DNA from: Zelopaecilomyces penicillatus | Taxonomy: Eukaryota; Ascomycota; Sordariomycetes; Hypocreales; Pseudodiploosporaceae | Reading direction: 5' to 3' | NCBI GenBank assembly: GCA_005765155.1 | Contig: VCCP01000004.1 | Coordinates: forward strand, 1,798,001 to 1,862,000 | Length of the DNA stretch: 64,000 bases | Shown here: positions 1 through 11,558 of the stretch, one piece after another | Layout of the letters: every line of letters starts with the position of its first letter | Numbering within the stretch: position 1 is the stretch's first letter | Notes under the pieces: generated by a model | Databases searched by the model: none | The model's input: only the letters and a program-made list of their open reading frames with translations | What the model was told of the DNA's origin: nothing | Translations under genes and position numbers: made by a program

Positions 1-1711
1 TCTATGAAGCAGATGAACAGCTGAGCCTAGAATTGTTTATCCCAGGCTTCATCAAGCTTTAGGTTCAAACCACTGGGATTATTACGATGTGGAAACCAGA
101 ACTCTGTCCATGGCCACGACATGGCATGGTCCCTATTCGATTCCTCAGCATTGGGTTCCGCTCAAGTCAGATGTCTGACTCGTTGTCACAACTGCCACTT
201 CTGCATGGCCTAAAATATATACAGCCGTGTTTCAAGTAATGAGAATATGTGGCCCAGCTTGCATACCGCATGCAGATGGTAGTAGAAAAGGTGCAGCGAG
301 TGTTTTGTTCATTCGATATTTATGTCTATACTCTCTGACAACACTGAGACAGTCTGGTGAGGCATGGGGGCCATTTCAGTCAGCTTGACGTGAGTTCTAA
401 TGGTAATAATAGCCAATGAACTCTGGGATCATGGCATTCATGTAGCATCTGGATGGCAAGATGAGGTGCCTTGCAGCCAGCATCGGCAGAGTTCAATGGC
501 TGGCTGTTGGTCCCCCAAGACACGGCAGGCCGAAATGGAAAGAATCAGAAAAAAAAAGAAAAAAAAAAAGCCTAGTAGGATGGAGAGGGCTGAGGAACAC
601 GGCTCTCTCTCCTCTTCCCTCTGTGTGACCTGCTCTGTCCTCGAGCCGCCGTGCCTGGCCACGACGGCTTCGAAACACAGCTCTGCAGAACAAGCGCGCC
701 ACAGCGGGAGTGTAGAGACGCAGAGTGATTGGACAGCGGATGCCGGGAATTGGGGGAAGACTCTGGTGCATTCAAGGGTCCCTGCTAGGTTGGCAAAGTA
801 CAGGAATGGGAGTGGACAGGTATAGATTCATACCAGTTAGGCGGTGGGAGTACATGCCACGTGACTGCCTGGCGCCAAAACTTATCTCCACTATCTATTG
901 ACTAGCAAATCACATCTTGCGCGCTTAGGCCCAAGGACCGTCCCCAACTTCAACAACCCCCCCGACAGGTCGCAATGGGCGCTTGCGAGGCTCCGCTGAA
1001 GAGACGTCGTCTGACGATGCTATTGGGTCTCTCAGTCTCTGGGCACTTGAGCCGTCCTGCACCGAAGCGCCAGGGCCGTTATCTGGGCAAGATCTGGCGG
1101 GGGGGAGAGATCCATCTGTGACGCAAGTTCTACAGTCGGGGTCCGGCCCCAATACTTTTATACTACCACGGCATTTGTCGTTCCTTGGGCGGCAGCCACC
1201 ACAACGATGATTGACGGGCTGCGTCTCCATGTCACCATGCGCCAGACTCCCATCGAGTTTAGTCCGTGGCATCCCCAGCCGCCCGTTCCTGTGGGCGCGT
1301 CTGGGCCAGTGGCCATCACACCACCCGTGTGGGCGGGCCCAGGTTGGATCGAAGGCGTGTTGGTTTTCTCTTACATAGGTAGGGCATTGGGATGGATGGC
1401 TTCCAAAACACTCTCCTCCGTCCCTTTTTCCCCCCTTGTTAATTATTTCACTCCTGTTTTCTTTCCCTTTCGTCATTCTCATTTTTTTGTGGTTTCCTTT
1501 GTGGTCTCCTAGGGTCCTTTTCTTTTTCCGCTGTCCCTCTGGCTTATTCTTATTCTTTCTCCCCCTAATTGGCAGTGCCATTCTTTTGGGGAGTTTCATA
1601 CGATACGACGACGATTTCCCCTGTTTTGTGTTTCTTCTTCTTCTTGGTTCCGCAGTGTGAATTACGATGGGATGCTGGTCGTCTCTGATAATATAGTGCT
1701 TGTTTCTTTAG
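1..1711. other. Intergenic / upstream region of the CFEM-like gene
   Basis: No convincing gene. The longest open frames here (+ 400-825; - 925-1599) have low-complexity Lys/Arg or Ser-rich translations, lack splice logic and overlap pyrimidine-rich DNA, so they are not called. Positions about 1400-1640 are strongly pyrimidine-rich on the + strand, as often seen in fungal promoters and 5' leaders just upstream of a + strand gene. An A-rich run lies at about 549-570. Confidence 0.6.
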
Positions 1712-1865
1712 GTAAGTTCACCCAGCCGAAGTCTTCCACATCTCTGCACAATGGTTTCCCTGGATTCTCTAAATGTCTGAAGCTCCAACATGAGCTCAAG
1801 ACTTCCCCATCTTTCATCTGACAACTTGCAACAAGACTGACACTGGCTTCTTGCCCTCTACTTAG
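1712..1865 (+). other. Putative 5' UTR intron ending exactly at the start codon
   Basis: A canonical donor (GTAAGT, first base 1712) is followed by a branch-like CTGAC near 1820 and a CTTAG acceptor whose G is base 1865. The ATG of the CFEM-like gene begins at 1866. If used, splicing would place the start codon as the first bases of exon 2. This is inferred from splice motifs only. Confidence 0.4.
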
Positions 1866-4800
1866 ATGTTTTCTAATAGAATGGCCAGGACGCTGTCGGT
1901 CTACAGTTTATTACTACTATCATTAATTATCCAACTATGCACCGTGACGGCAGCGCCTCTTGATACCACATCCACCGGCGTTGGGATTTCTTACTACATC
2001 CCCCGCTGTGCCGCTGAGTGCTTCCAGTCCTTTATTAAAGTTAGCTTTAGCGATCGGACAGTGATATCTCTTGAGTCACTCTGCTCTCGAATCGGCGTTT
2101 CTAGATTCACCATTGGCGAGGCCGCTGTACAATGTTTAGTTGCGGAAAGGGCAGGGGGCTTATGCTCTTCCGAAGAGGCAAACGGTGCGTCATTTCTCCT
2201 CCATTCTTTTATGCATCTAGGAGGCTGACCTCTTATAGACTCTACGATTTATAGAGCTTATCGTATGTGCAATGGGCAACCTGACGCGCTCACACCCACA
2301 CATACCGTTATCACAGCAACGTTGGTCATTCCACCAAAAGGCGGGCCCATCACGTTTCCTGCAACGAAGACCGCCCATATCACAACAACTCGGCCAACTT
2401 CGCTGACGTTGCCCACAAGCCTCATCGTCGACACATCATCGTTTCCTCTGATTGGAGGTTCATCCACTAGACAATCTCCGTATCCCACTCGCACTAGAAA
2501 CTCTTCTTCACGTCGTTCTTCAACAGCAACAGCAGGCGACTCAGAAACCACCACAGGACCAACCGCAACATTGGGAACCACGACGACCAAAACCTCGGCA
2601 ACCAGCACCCGCACCAGTGTACCGGACGGTGTGGGCGGCGACAATGAAGCAAAACGTCATACTTCAACTTTCAGCCCCGGAAAGATTGCCGGAATCACGA
2701 TGGGGATCCTTGCAGCCGTCGCGTGCATTGCCGTCGGCGCTGCGGTAGGTTGCAGATATGTGCGTCACAGAAAGAGGCGCCAGGGGAGGGATTACAAGAA
2801 AAAGAGCAAGGGCCGCGACTCTATGGAGCGAGATGACAGCTGGGGATACCATGTCGAAAAGAAATCGAGCGGTGCGCGCCATTCTTGGATCGCGAGCCAG
2901 ATGCGTCCTTCTCTCGATCCCATGAGCCCTCTACCGCCACCACCACCCCCGAAAAAGTCCTACAGCCGAGCGAGCTACAGGCCCAGCGCCATCGGGTTGG
3001 CGATATCACCATCGCACCAGCGTGACCTGGCCGAGTTGAAAACCCCGCCGCCGCCGCGGCCGTTGTCGAAGCTTCTTCCGGCCAAGCCCATCATGGCCCT
3101 GAGTGCGGCCAAAGCGGCTGCGAATGCGCTGAAGAAGGATCTCATCGCAGCCCAGCATCATCATCAAAAGGAGCCGACGTCGTCGCCACAGCAGCAAGCC
3201 TGGAATACTGAGTCCCAGAACAGGTCACTGCCCCATGCACCGCTCAGGTTACATATCCCTTCGGGGAGCCTCTCGTTTGTACCGCCGCCCCTGATCTACG
3301 GCCGCGAGAGCACGACGACGGAGTTTGAAGAGGACGGCAGGGCTTCGCTCTCGCCTAGCGGCCAGATCTGGCGGCCGCCCTCGGATCCTAGTTTCGGTGG
3401 TACCTACTACGTCGCCGACAAGCACGGCAACTGGGTCCTTGGAGATCCTAAACGAGCGTCCCAGATTGCAGAGCTCGAGGCTGTGACCCCAATGACTGCA
3501 GGCCCCCAGTACTCGGCTGGAGCTGCTGGAGTAGGTTTAGGAGTAGGCGTTGCGACCGCCGTGATGTTCACACAGCCAAAGGCAAAACAGTCTGGAGGCG
3601 ATTCGCCAAAGCCCGCACTATCGCCCAAGACAGCGCAGCCAGTATCACCACTTGAAACTATCCGCGCGGTTGTACCCCCGCCTAAATCAGCAGGGCCACC
3701 TAAGAACATCGTGGAGGCATCATCTTCTGCCAAGCGCTCGTCTGTTGTTTCTTTCAAGGTAACAGAAACACCTAAGAATATCGTGGAGGCATCATCCTCC
3801 GCTAAGCGTTCGTCCGTTGTTTCTTTCAAGATACCAGAACCATCCAAGAACATCGTAGAGACATCAACCTCCACCAAGCGCTCGTCCGTTGTTACTTTCA
3901 ACATAACGGAACCCCTCAAGACCGTTACACCCACTTCCCCAGTTCCGCAGACTATTCGAGCCGTCGCGACAGTTATTCCCCCTGCAACCCCTACATCTAA
4001 TAGGTCGTCTGTCCCAAAGCCCCTTTTCTCTACAAACCCCAACCAGCGCCGCTCATCAATCATCCGTCCGACCTCGACGCGGTCCCTGACCCGCCCGCGG
4101 ATAACCTCCGCTGACAGCGGCATCACAACAATCTCAACCTCGTCCGAGGACTCGCCTGACAGCAACAGCAACAGCAACAGCAACAATGGCTTGAGCCCTA
4201 TGGATGCTGCTGTCGCCGCGTTGGATAAGCAGCTCAGCCTGTCACCCGTTGTCGAGTCACCAAGTTCCGGCCGCTCGCCCGTTTCGTATCCGAGAATACC
4301 CAACCGAGACGATGGAAAGGTGTCTCTCAAGACTACTACTACTGCCAAGAAAGCTCCTCCGCTGACACGGCCGCTCATGTATAACCCTCCGGGCCAGCCA
4401 AGCCCGACTTTGGGAATTATGCACGGTCAAGCCTCTCAGGGCCCGCGGTCGAGACCACCACAGGCCGGATCGAGAACGAGCAGATTATCAATGGGCCCCC
4501 CTTCCCATTTAATGGTGCCTCCCAGCTCGCTCCGAACGGGCTCCCCAACCTTGAGAATCGTTGAGCCTTCGCCAGAGCCAGATGACAGAGCCATGCTCCC
4601 ATCCTCTAATCCGAACTGGATGTCATCTGGGCCTCGCCAACTGCCTACACCCACTCCCCGTCCAACACCGCAGTTTAATAATCAACCGCCTCGCCCTCTG
4701 CCTCAGCCTCAGCCTAGACCTCAACAACCGCCCGTGGCTCATCGCCAATACCCTTCGTTTCCCACCCACCTCCCAGCCAACCCATCTGTTTACCGAGATT

Positions 4801-5345
4801 ACCTCCAGCCATCGGCTTTCCCACCGTCGAACCGACAGCAGCAAGGATACAACCCGAACTTCAACCCGACTTTCAACCCAACCTTCAACCTTCCCCCTCG
4901 ACCTCACCCAAGCCGATATCCACACCACCACCCGCGGAACCACCAGCCCCCCTTTCGCAGTCAACAGGGACAGCCACAACGGTATCGCAACACTCAGCCA
5001 AACCAATCCCAATCTCAATCGCAGCAGCAGCAGCAGCAGCAGCAGCAGCCGCAACAGCAACATCCTTCCCAGTCGCGACATATCCCTTCTTCCTCTTCCG
5101 CGTCTCCCTCCACTTCGTCTGCATCTGGACAGTCACTTCTTGCTAAACGCTTGGGATCCGGCCGTGCCGCCGACATGACTATTCCAACGAAACGCACTTC
5201 GGCCCCGAATAAATGGCATCGTGAGGAGCATCAGTACCCCCCGCCACCTGCAACTCCGGAAAGCCAGCTTCCTTCGACACCAACATGGGTTCCTCGGTTA
5301 ACGCCAACGCGAAGAGGTGATGATTTGTATTTGAACGTGCAATAG
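1866..5345 (+). CDS. CFEM-like cysteine-rich membrane protein with long proline-rich cytoplasmic tail
   Basis: Model join(1866..2184,2239..5345), 1,141 residues. The 54-nt intron (GTGCGT...ATAG) keeps the frame and removes an in-frame stop. Residues 1-30 are a signal peptide with a likely cut after CTVTAA. Residues 45-117 form a small domain with six cysteines (48, 52, 73, 90, 100, 117) opening with IPRCAAEC, resembling the fungal CFEM domain but two cysteines short of the usual eight. A Thr/Ser/Pro-rich stalk follows, then one membrane helix at about 255-280 (KIAGITMGILAAV...) and a basic stop-transfer patch (RHRKRRQ). The remaining 860 residues are predicted disordered and cytosolic: proline-rich, with three 24-residue repeats and a Gln run. 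The likely role is a cell-surface sensor or wall-linked protein, by inference from layout; the ligand is unknown. A second in-frame ATG lies at 1881. Confidence 0.8.
3699..3914 (+). repeat. Three tandem 72-bp coding repeats
   Basis: Units at 3699-3770, 3771-3842 and 3843-3914 each encode a 24-residue block of the form PKNIVEASSSAKRSSVVSFK plus four variable residues. Units 1 and 2 are nearly identical; unit 3 has diverged (ETSTSTKRSSVVTFN). The conserved KRSSVV core is a plausible basophilic kinase site, by inference. Copy number is expected to vary between strains. Confidence 0.9.
5022..5060 (+). repeat. CAG trinucleotide repeat encoding polyglutamine
   Basis: Consecutive CAG codons give a Gln run inside the Gln/Pro-rich C-terminal tail of the CFEM-like protein. 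Confidence 0.85.
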
Positions 5346-5732
5346 CGGAATGAGTAGGCGGCAAGAACATCCTCCTTCAATTTATCTCTTTCATTGTTTT
5401 GCTTTTTTAAAAAGATATGGTTACCCCGACGGTTTGCCGTCAAGTTTTTCCTTTGTGTTTTGGATATATCTTTTCACATATATCATCATGTTTTATGTTA
5501 TGGAACGACAACACCATGTATCATTACAGAAAGCGTAGTGTAGACTGAACACCCCCTTGTTATAGGGTTTTGGATACGGATGATATATTCTCAAGGTAGA
5601 AAGGGTGCTATGTATACTATGTCGGCCAGTTAGGATGAATTAGTCTTCGCCCCTTGTGTGTTAGCACCATATACGTCACGAGGTCCCCCGCGAGCGTGTT
5701 CATCGTGTGCCTGTCTATCTTTGTCCAATCGT
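5346..5732. other. Short convergent intergenic region
   Basis: It lies between the 3' ends of the + strand CFEM-like gene and the - strand MFS-like gene. It is AT-rich and no gene is seen; it presumably holds both 3' UTRs and polyadenylation signals. Confidence 0.6.
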
Positions 5733-8700
5733 TCAACGTCTCCTCCAAGTGTCGTCAACTTCCAAGTCACTCTCTTCCGTCACAGTTTGACCCATGACAC
5801 ACTCCCTCTCCACATAAGGCCCTGGCTGCGATGAAGCAGCTCTCTGTGCATCCGCTCCAAACAACTCCAATTCCACATCCTGTCCCGAATCGCTGCCCCC
5901 GTCCGATCTGTTCAGCCGCCTGGTCCCCCTTTTCTTTGTATTGCTTCCGTGGTGGTGGAAGAACTCCTGTGCATCCTTTCGCAAATCATGCATCTGATCA
6001 TCCAGGGCATCCATGCCTTGATCCCAGGCCGCGCGATTGAGATGGGCACCGGCATCAATGAGTTTGTTTTTCTTTCGGATAGCCTGCCAGCGTGTCTTGC
6101 CTCCAAGTTCGAGAATGTTCATCCTTCGCTTTTTCCCTATGGGATTTCCCATCATTGCTGGGCGCCATGCCTTTTCTTCTTCCATTACGGCTTGAGGATT
6201 GTCTGGCATTGAAGCTCGACGGATGGTTGATCTACGACGAGCATCAATCAGTTTGTCCATCTCTTCAGACTTACACTTTGGTATGATCTGGATTTCTGCG
6301 AAACGGGCTAACACCAGAAGAAGGAGCAAGGTCAGAATCAGCAGAACACCAGCTACCACACCTGTTGCCACTCGCTGACCCAATGTTCGTGTGACATGAC
6401 CACCAAGGGCTGTCGAGCCTGCAGCAAATATAAATGCTAGAGAATGTATAACTGCAAACCCAGCCGTTACTCGCGGAAACGAAGAGTAGTTGGTTCGTTT
6501 CGGAGTCTTATCGGATTCTCTTTGTCGGCTTCCTGTCATTCCCGGAGAGAGATCCGAGCAGTCAAAACATTCCATGACAAGCCCGTTGCATTCTGCGATG
6601 GCTAGGCATGATAGAAAACCGACACAAGTCGCGAATATAGTGGGGAGGCTGATGTGCATTGGCGGACCGGTGGAGACAGCTGCATAACATATTCCAGCCA
6701 AGGGCAGTAAAACAGAGAAAATTGTTCGTCGAACCAAATGCGACGACCACGATACTCTTCTTTCCATAGTGGCTTTATTAGTGTTGAGCTGTGCTTGTCG
6801 AGACCTGGAGAATAGCCCGGCTTTCTGAAAGGGGATTGCGAGCATTGCTCCCATGGCAATTCCTCCAACAAGGAGGCCAACATTGGGAGACCTAAAATGG
6901 TAAAACCGCGAGGACAAAGAACCCAGAAAAATGATGATGAGAACCACTTGAGCATATATCCAGCCGGAGTAGACCGCAAGGACAGCAAATCCAGGCTGAC
7001 GTAGCATCTCGAGCGATAAAAGAACACCGTGATATACTTCCTGTCCCCACCACTTTGGCCCAGTCTTGACTCGGTGCATCATAATTTCGCCACGTGCAAC
7101 TCGTCGTGAGATATCACTCCCTGTTCTAACCTCTGTAACTGAGCGCCGGAAAGCCGATCGACGAACCTCGGGGCTGACTACATTGAGGAAAAGCACCAAC
7201 GCAAGCAGCATAATGCTGACATAGAACCCCCAGGCAGGGGGATAATTCTCAATTAGGCAAGCACCAGTGAGAAATCCAACACCAAGGGAGCCAATCCAAC
7301 ACCATGTCCATATTCCAAGCCAGACCCCCATTCCGCCGCCATGCCGCCTGGCGTCGTGGTTGTCGACAACCTCCTGATGAGGGTTCGAGCTCATGAGAGA
7401 CGCTCCAAATAGATCTGTGAGTATCGAGTGGAAATTCATGCTGGCGAAACCTAGACAGCAACCCATGAGTGTTCGTGCTGCAAGAAGTAATGCCCTCCAT
7501 GAAACCGTGTGGGTGAGTCTTTGGGAGTTCACAGCAAGAGCCTGAGGGAACAAGAGAGGCATGGCTAGAACAAGGCTGGAGAGTACGTATGGTTTCCGTC
7601 CATGGAGGAGAGGGAGAGGCCATAAAAAGAATGTCGGGATAGCCAGGCCCACAAAGCACCCTGTGTTACCATGAACAGTGGCATGAGATTGATCGATAAT
7701 GTAGTATTGGATAGATGGTACCAGTCCAGCATATATGCCTAATATCATACCAATCAATGCTGTGCTGATGCATGCAACGGAAGCGACAAATCTCTTGCGA
7801 ATAGGTGACCAGTCTCTAGCAATAGGCTGTCGCTTATGCGACTTGGCTAGACTGAATCCCTGGGCTCCGCGCAAGCTAACATGAGATCTGCGCCTCAAAC
7901 TGATTCCGTGTTCTGTATGTGTCTGACGACCAGTGGTGTCATGACCAGGAAGATCTTCATCGCCAGAATCATGCGAGCCATGACCTTTGTGCCGAGCTGG
8001 CTGGCTTTTAATACCCCGTTGCGTTGACTTGCCTCCGTGTGATCGTGCTTTACTCTCAGGAACGCGACTGGCAGCAGCAGCAGAAGCATCACCTCGTGCC
8101 AAGTTCTCGTACTGGGTTTGATGTTTGAGCTTTTGTGCGCCCATTGTAGCCGTTTGTAGGACTTTTGTTGCGATAGACTTTGCCAAAGGTCGTTTTGGCT
8201 CTCTCACAACCTCTTCTCTGATGGGAATATTGAAAGTCACATGAGGCGTTGGTTTGGTGGGCTTGTCCTGTTTCTTGATATGAGCTGTAGTGTCCCTGTT
8301 CCGGTTGTGTTCTCCCGAGCTTGAGTAATTCTGGACAATGTCAGTCAGCCTGGGCCGTTCAGGAGCACCGGAGTACGTTTCAGCATGGTGGTAATTTGGC
8401 CGTTTTGGCTGGACTTCGTGCTCAGGTGAGGTCTGATTTCCATAGCCGTCAGCCGTTTCAGGCGCTGTTCTTAGTGTAGTGTCATCATTGTGAGATGACA
8501 CACTGTCGCGGTTGCTAGCGATACCACTGTAGTGAGAGTGTATACTAATTGATGATTGCTTGAAACTTGATCTTTCAGGTGTCTCAGGACGCCACTGGAC
8601 TACGTCTGAAGCAATAGCTAACGCTTCGTTCAGAAGCTTTTCCAAATCGTTGACAGCCTGCTTGAAGACCAAGTCGTCAACCACTTCTGATTTGCTGGAC

Positions 8701-11558
8701 TGGTTTACAGTGTCCGCTGGAGATTGTGACGGAAGAAGGCGTGACAGCACAGAATCCGAAGGCTGTACATGCTCCGGTGAAATCTTGACCCTGTTTTTTT
8801 CTCTATCTGGAAGTTCTGTCAATCTAGATGTGTAGGGCTCGGGATATTTCATGATTTCACGTAGCCACTGAGCAGTACGCCTGTAGTCTAATGCGGATGC
8901 TAGTGACTGGCTCCAATTGGATGGCAAATCATTGGATGACTCTAGACTTTGCACCCTATTTCTGTCTGAGCGGAGTGAAATATCTGATCTCACATCAAAA
9001 TAGGTTTCGCTTTGGAGAGACTCACGTCGTGACTGCTCATTGGAAATATTCTGATGAGCTGGCCAGACCTCAGTCGCAAGATGAGGGCGAACTTTAGACA
9101 CTGGCACAGGGTTATGGATCACTTGCACACCGGGTGTATTCGTTCTTTCAAAATTGGTGTATGAACTCGATCCCAAACCCTCACTGACAAATGGAGTTTC
9201 TTGAAATGTTCCAATGGTGAGGTCATTATCATCTTGGTGTCCAGGTATTTCATGAGCACTTGAAAGCACCTTGTGCAGACCAACTGCACTGGGCTCCCAT
9301 TTTCTACCAGTCAGCGTCGTGCTTGAAGTGTTTGATGCTCCCTGCTGATTACGGGTAAGTTGCGCTGAGTTCGCTGAACCACTCTCGTGTTCAAAAGTTT
9401 GCTCTTTGCTTCTCATATCGGGCCTTTCTCCATTGGAATTTGACATTGGACCAGGGTATGAACTCTGAACTGTTTTCCAGCAAGATTCTTCTTCAGTCTC
9501 AGGTATCGAGGTATGGGCTGCGTAGCTATTAGCTGCTAGTTCATATAGACCGCCGTGCATGTGCGTATTCGTACACTGCTTGGGTGTGTGTTGTTCTGAG
9601 CCGGGATACGCTGAGTATGTTATGCAATAGGGTATTTTGTGTGGCTCAATGTGCCCAGCGAAGTGATTCACGCTATGGCAATAGGATGTAGTGCATGTAG
9701 GAGATTTGAAGCATTGCGAAGCCCTCGGGGGATGTATCATACCATCAGGAAAGCACCTTCTGCAGCGATCGACTAAACGCGTGTCAGGTTGTGTGGCTCG
9801 CGGATATCTCACACAGTTCGACAACTGATGCAACTGTGTCGTTTCAGAAGAACATCCATGACAGTATTCCATAGAACAAGAATCAGGGGCATTGTGCGCA
9901 GGTGACTTTACACATTGTGATATGTGCTGTGTCTTGGCCTCCATGACAAGAGGGTAGATGTCGTCTTGGTATACATCACGTTGTTCTGGCCCCCAATACG
10001 TTTGGCGATTGTCACAGTCCTGTATAGAATGTCTTCTTGCCGATAATATCTCTGAAAGCCGCTCACACGAATCTAACTCGTGAATTTCTTCTTTCCCACT
10101 TACTGCATATCTTTCAGAGGCTTGAAGTATGGGCACCCCTGCTGTAGTCCCGTGAGCCGCCTCGTTCCGTTCACCAATATGTTGGAGACCTTGGTCTGTT
10201 GTCAAATCACATCTTTCACATTGGCTGAGAATTTGACGTGGAGGAAAGCCAGATGGTGGATGATCATCGATGTGTGCCTGAGCTTTTGGAAGATGCTGGT
10301 ACGCCTGATGTGATCCCTCGTGGTGCAAGGGCTGGGCTAGGTGTGGTCTGACCTTTGCTCGAGGGATGTAGAGTTCTTCTACTATGGATGCCTCTGTGTT
10401 CTGAACAAGCGAAGTGTCGGAATGCATGGAGCCATCGTCCTGTATGAATGAGCTAGATGCGCCGATGGTTGGACGAACTTTCATCTCATGCATGCCGTAG
10501 CTAGGAGCACAGTCAGAGACTGTTTCGAGAAATGCATGTCGAACTTTCGAAATGGGAAAGTCAAGTCTCGAGGATGACGCTTGAGCGTCAAGACTCTCAT
10601 TATTCAAAGCTTTTAAGACGACTGTGTCTTCAAGAGATTTGGCAGAAGTAGTGGAGAGACGAAATCGGCCAGGCATTGGGGAGCTGATAGAAGCCTTAAG
10701 AGAAGATGAGGAGTCCATATCAGAGGATTGTTGAGAATAATGCACAATATCCAGCGGGATCGGGATTTTCTCAGAAGCTCCCAACTGAGTAGACGCGGTA
10801 CTTTCCGGTTCTGGAGAAAACGCGAGAAGTTTGTGATGGGAGCGGCCATCATTCAGATCAAGAAAGCCTTCATCAGCGGTGGTGCAGCGGGCAGGATGAT
10901 AACCAAATGTAGGTCGAAGCTTGAGTTTGCGGCTGTGACCATTAGGGTAATACAGTGGAATCGAGACATCCGAGATAGAAACATCGCCGCTGGACGACAC
11001 GCGAAACATCTCCCCGCTCGTGATGGACAAGTATTCTGAGCCAGGGGAGGTGGGTTCTGAAGCTGACCAAACACTGCGAGAATCTCGTACTGCTGCGTTA
11101 TCTTCATGAAGACCAACCCCCTTCGGCGGCCCGGGATGTGGTGAGTTACGGCATGTCTCATGGCTACATGAGGATGGATCAGGACAGCTATCAGGAAGCG
11201 GTTTGCCTCGTAAGGGTCTTGTTACAAATGGCGTATGACTGGAGATATGGACACTGGATTGATTAGAAGATGGAATCTTGACAGAGAAAGAGTGACGGTC
11301 TTCCTGCTCCGACGTGGGAATTTGTGTTTGGTTCGCAATATCACTGTCACCTGGAGATTCTGACCTATCTTCATCGACAACAGGAAACTGAGATGGTACC
11401 GCCTTGGAAAACTGTTCAGAATTTGACTCCTTTCCTTTCACCAACTAGGCGTTCGGACCAGACTCTTTGTTTTCCTCGTTGATACGAAGTGTGACGAGTG
11501 ATGGGCGATTGCTTGGGGCTGGCGTATTGTCAAAATCCCCAGCCTCCTCCATCTTCAT
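5733..11558 (-). CDS. Giant MFS-like multi-pass membrane protein with ~1,200-residue N-terminal extension
   Basis: One open frame runs from 11444 to the TGA at 5733 (1,903 codons, no intron). Counting from 11444, residues about 1215-1715 contain about 12 hydrophobic segments with an MFS-like first half (a GRKPYVL loop resembling motif A) and a cytosolic basic tail. The N-terminal 1,200 residues are Ser-rich and disordered, and hold Cys-rich degenerate repeats at about 505-630 and several KVRPHLA-like motifs. The substrate is unknown; MFS family membership is inferred from topology. The start is unresolved: the frame opens with TTG directly after an in-frame TAG (11447-11445), and the nearest upstream ATG in the same frame is 11558 (MKMEEAGDF...). 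A 51-nt intron with a weak GTCACA donor, 11495-11445, would remove the stop and keep the frame. An alternative leader exon is 11663-11613 (GTAATG donor). The first internal ATG is near residue 145. The span given assumes the 11558 start. Confidence 0.7.

Noticed and set aside
61..75. GGTTCAAACC resembling a tRNA T-loop
   Set aside because: The stem bases on either side do not pair and no other tRNA arms are present.
925..1599. 224-codon open frame on the - strand
   Set aside because: Begins in a poly-pyrimidine leader, gives a Lys/Arg-rich low-complexity protein, and overlaps the likely promoter of the + strand CFEM-like gene.
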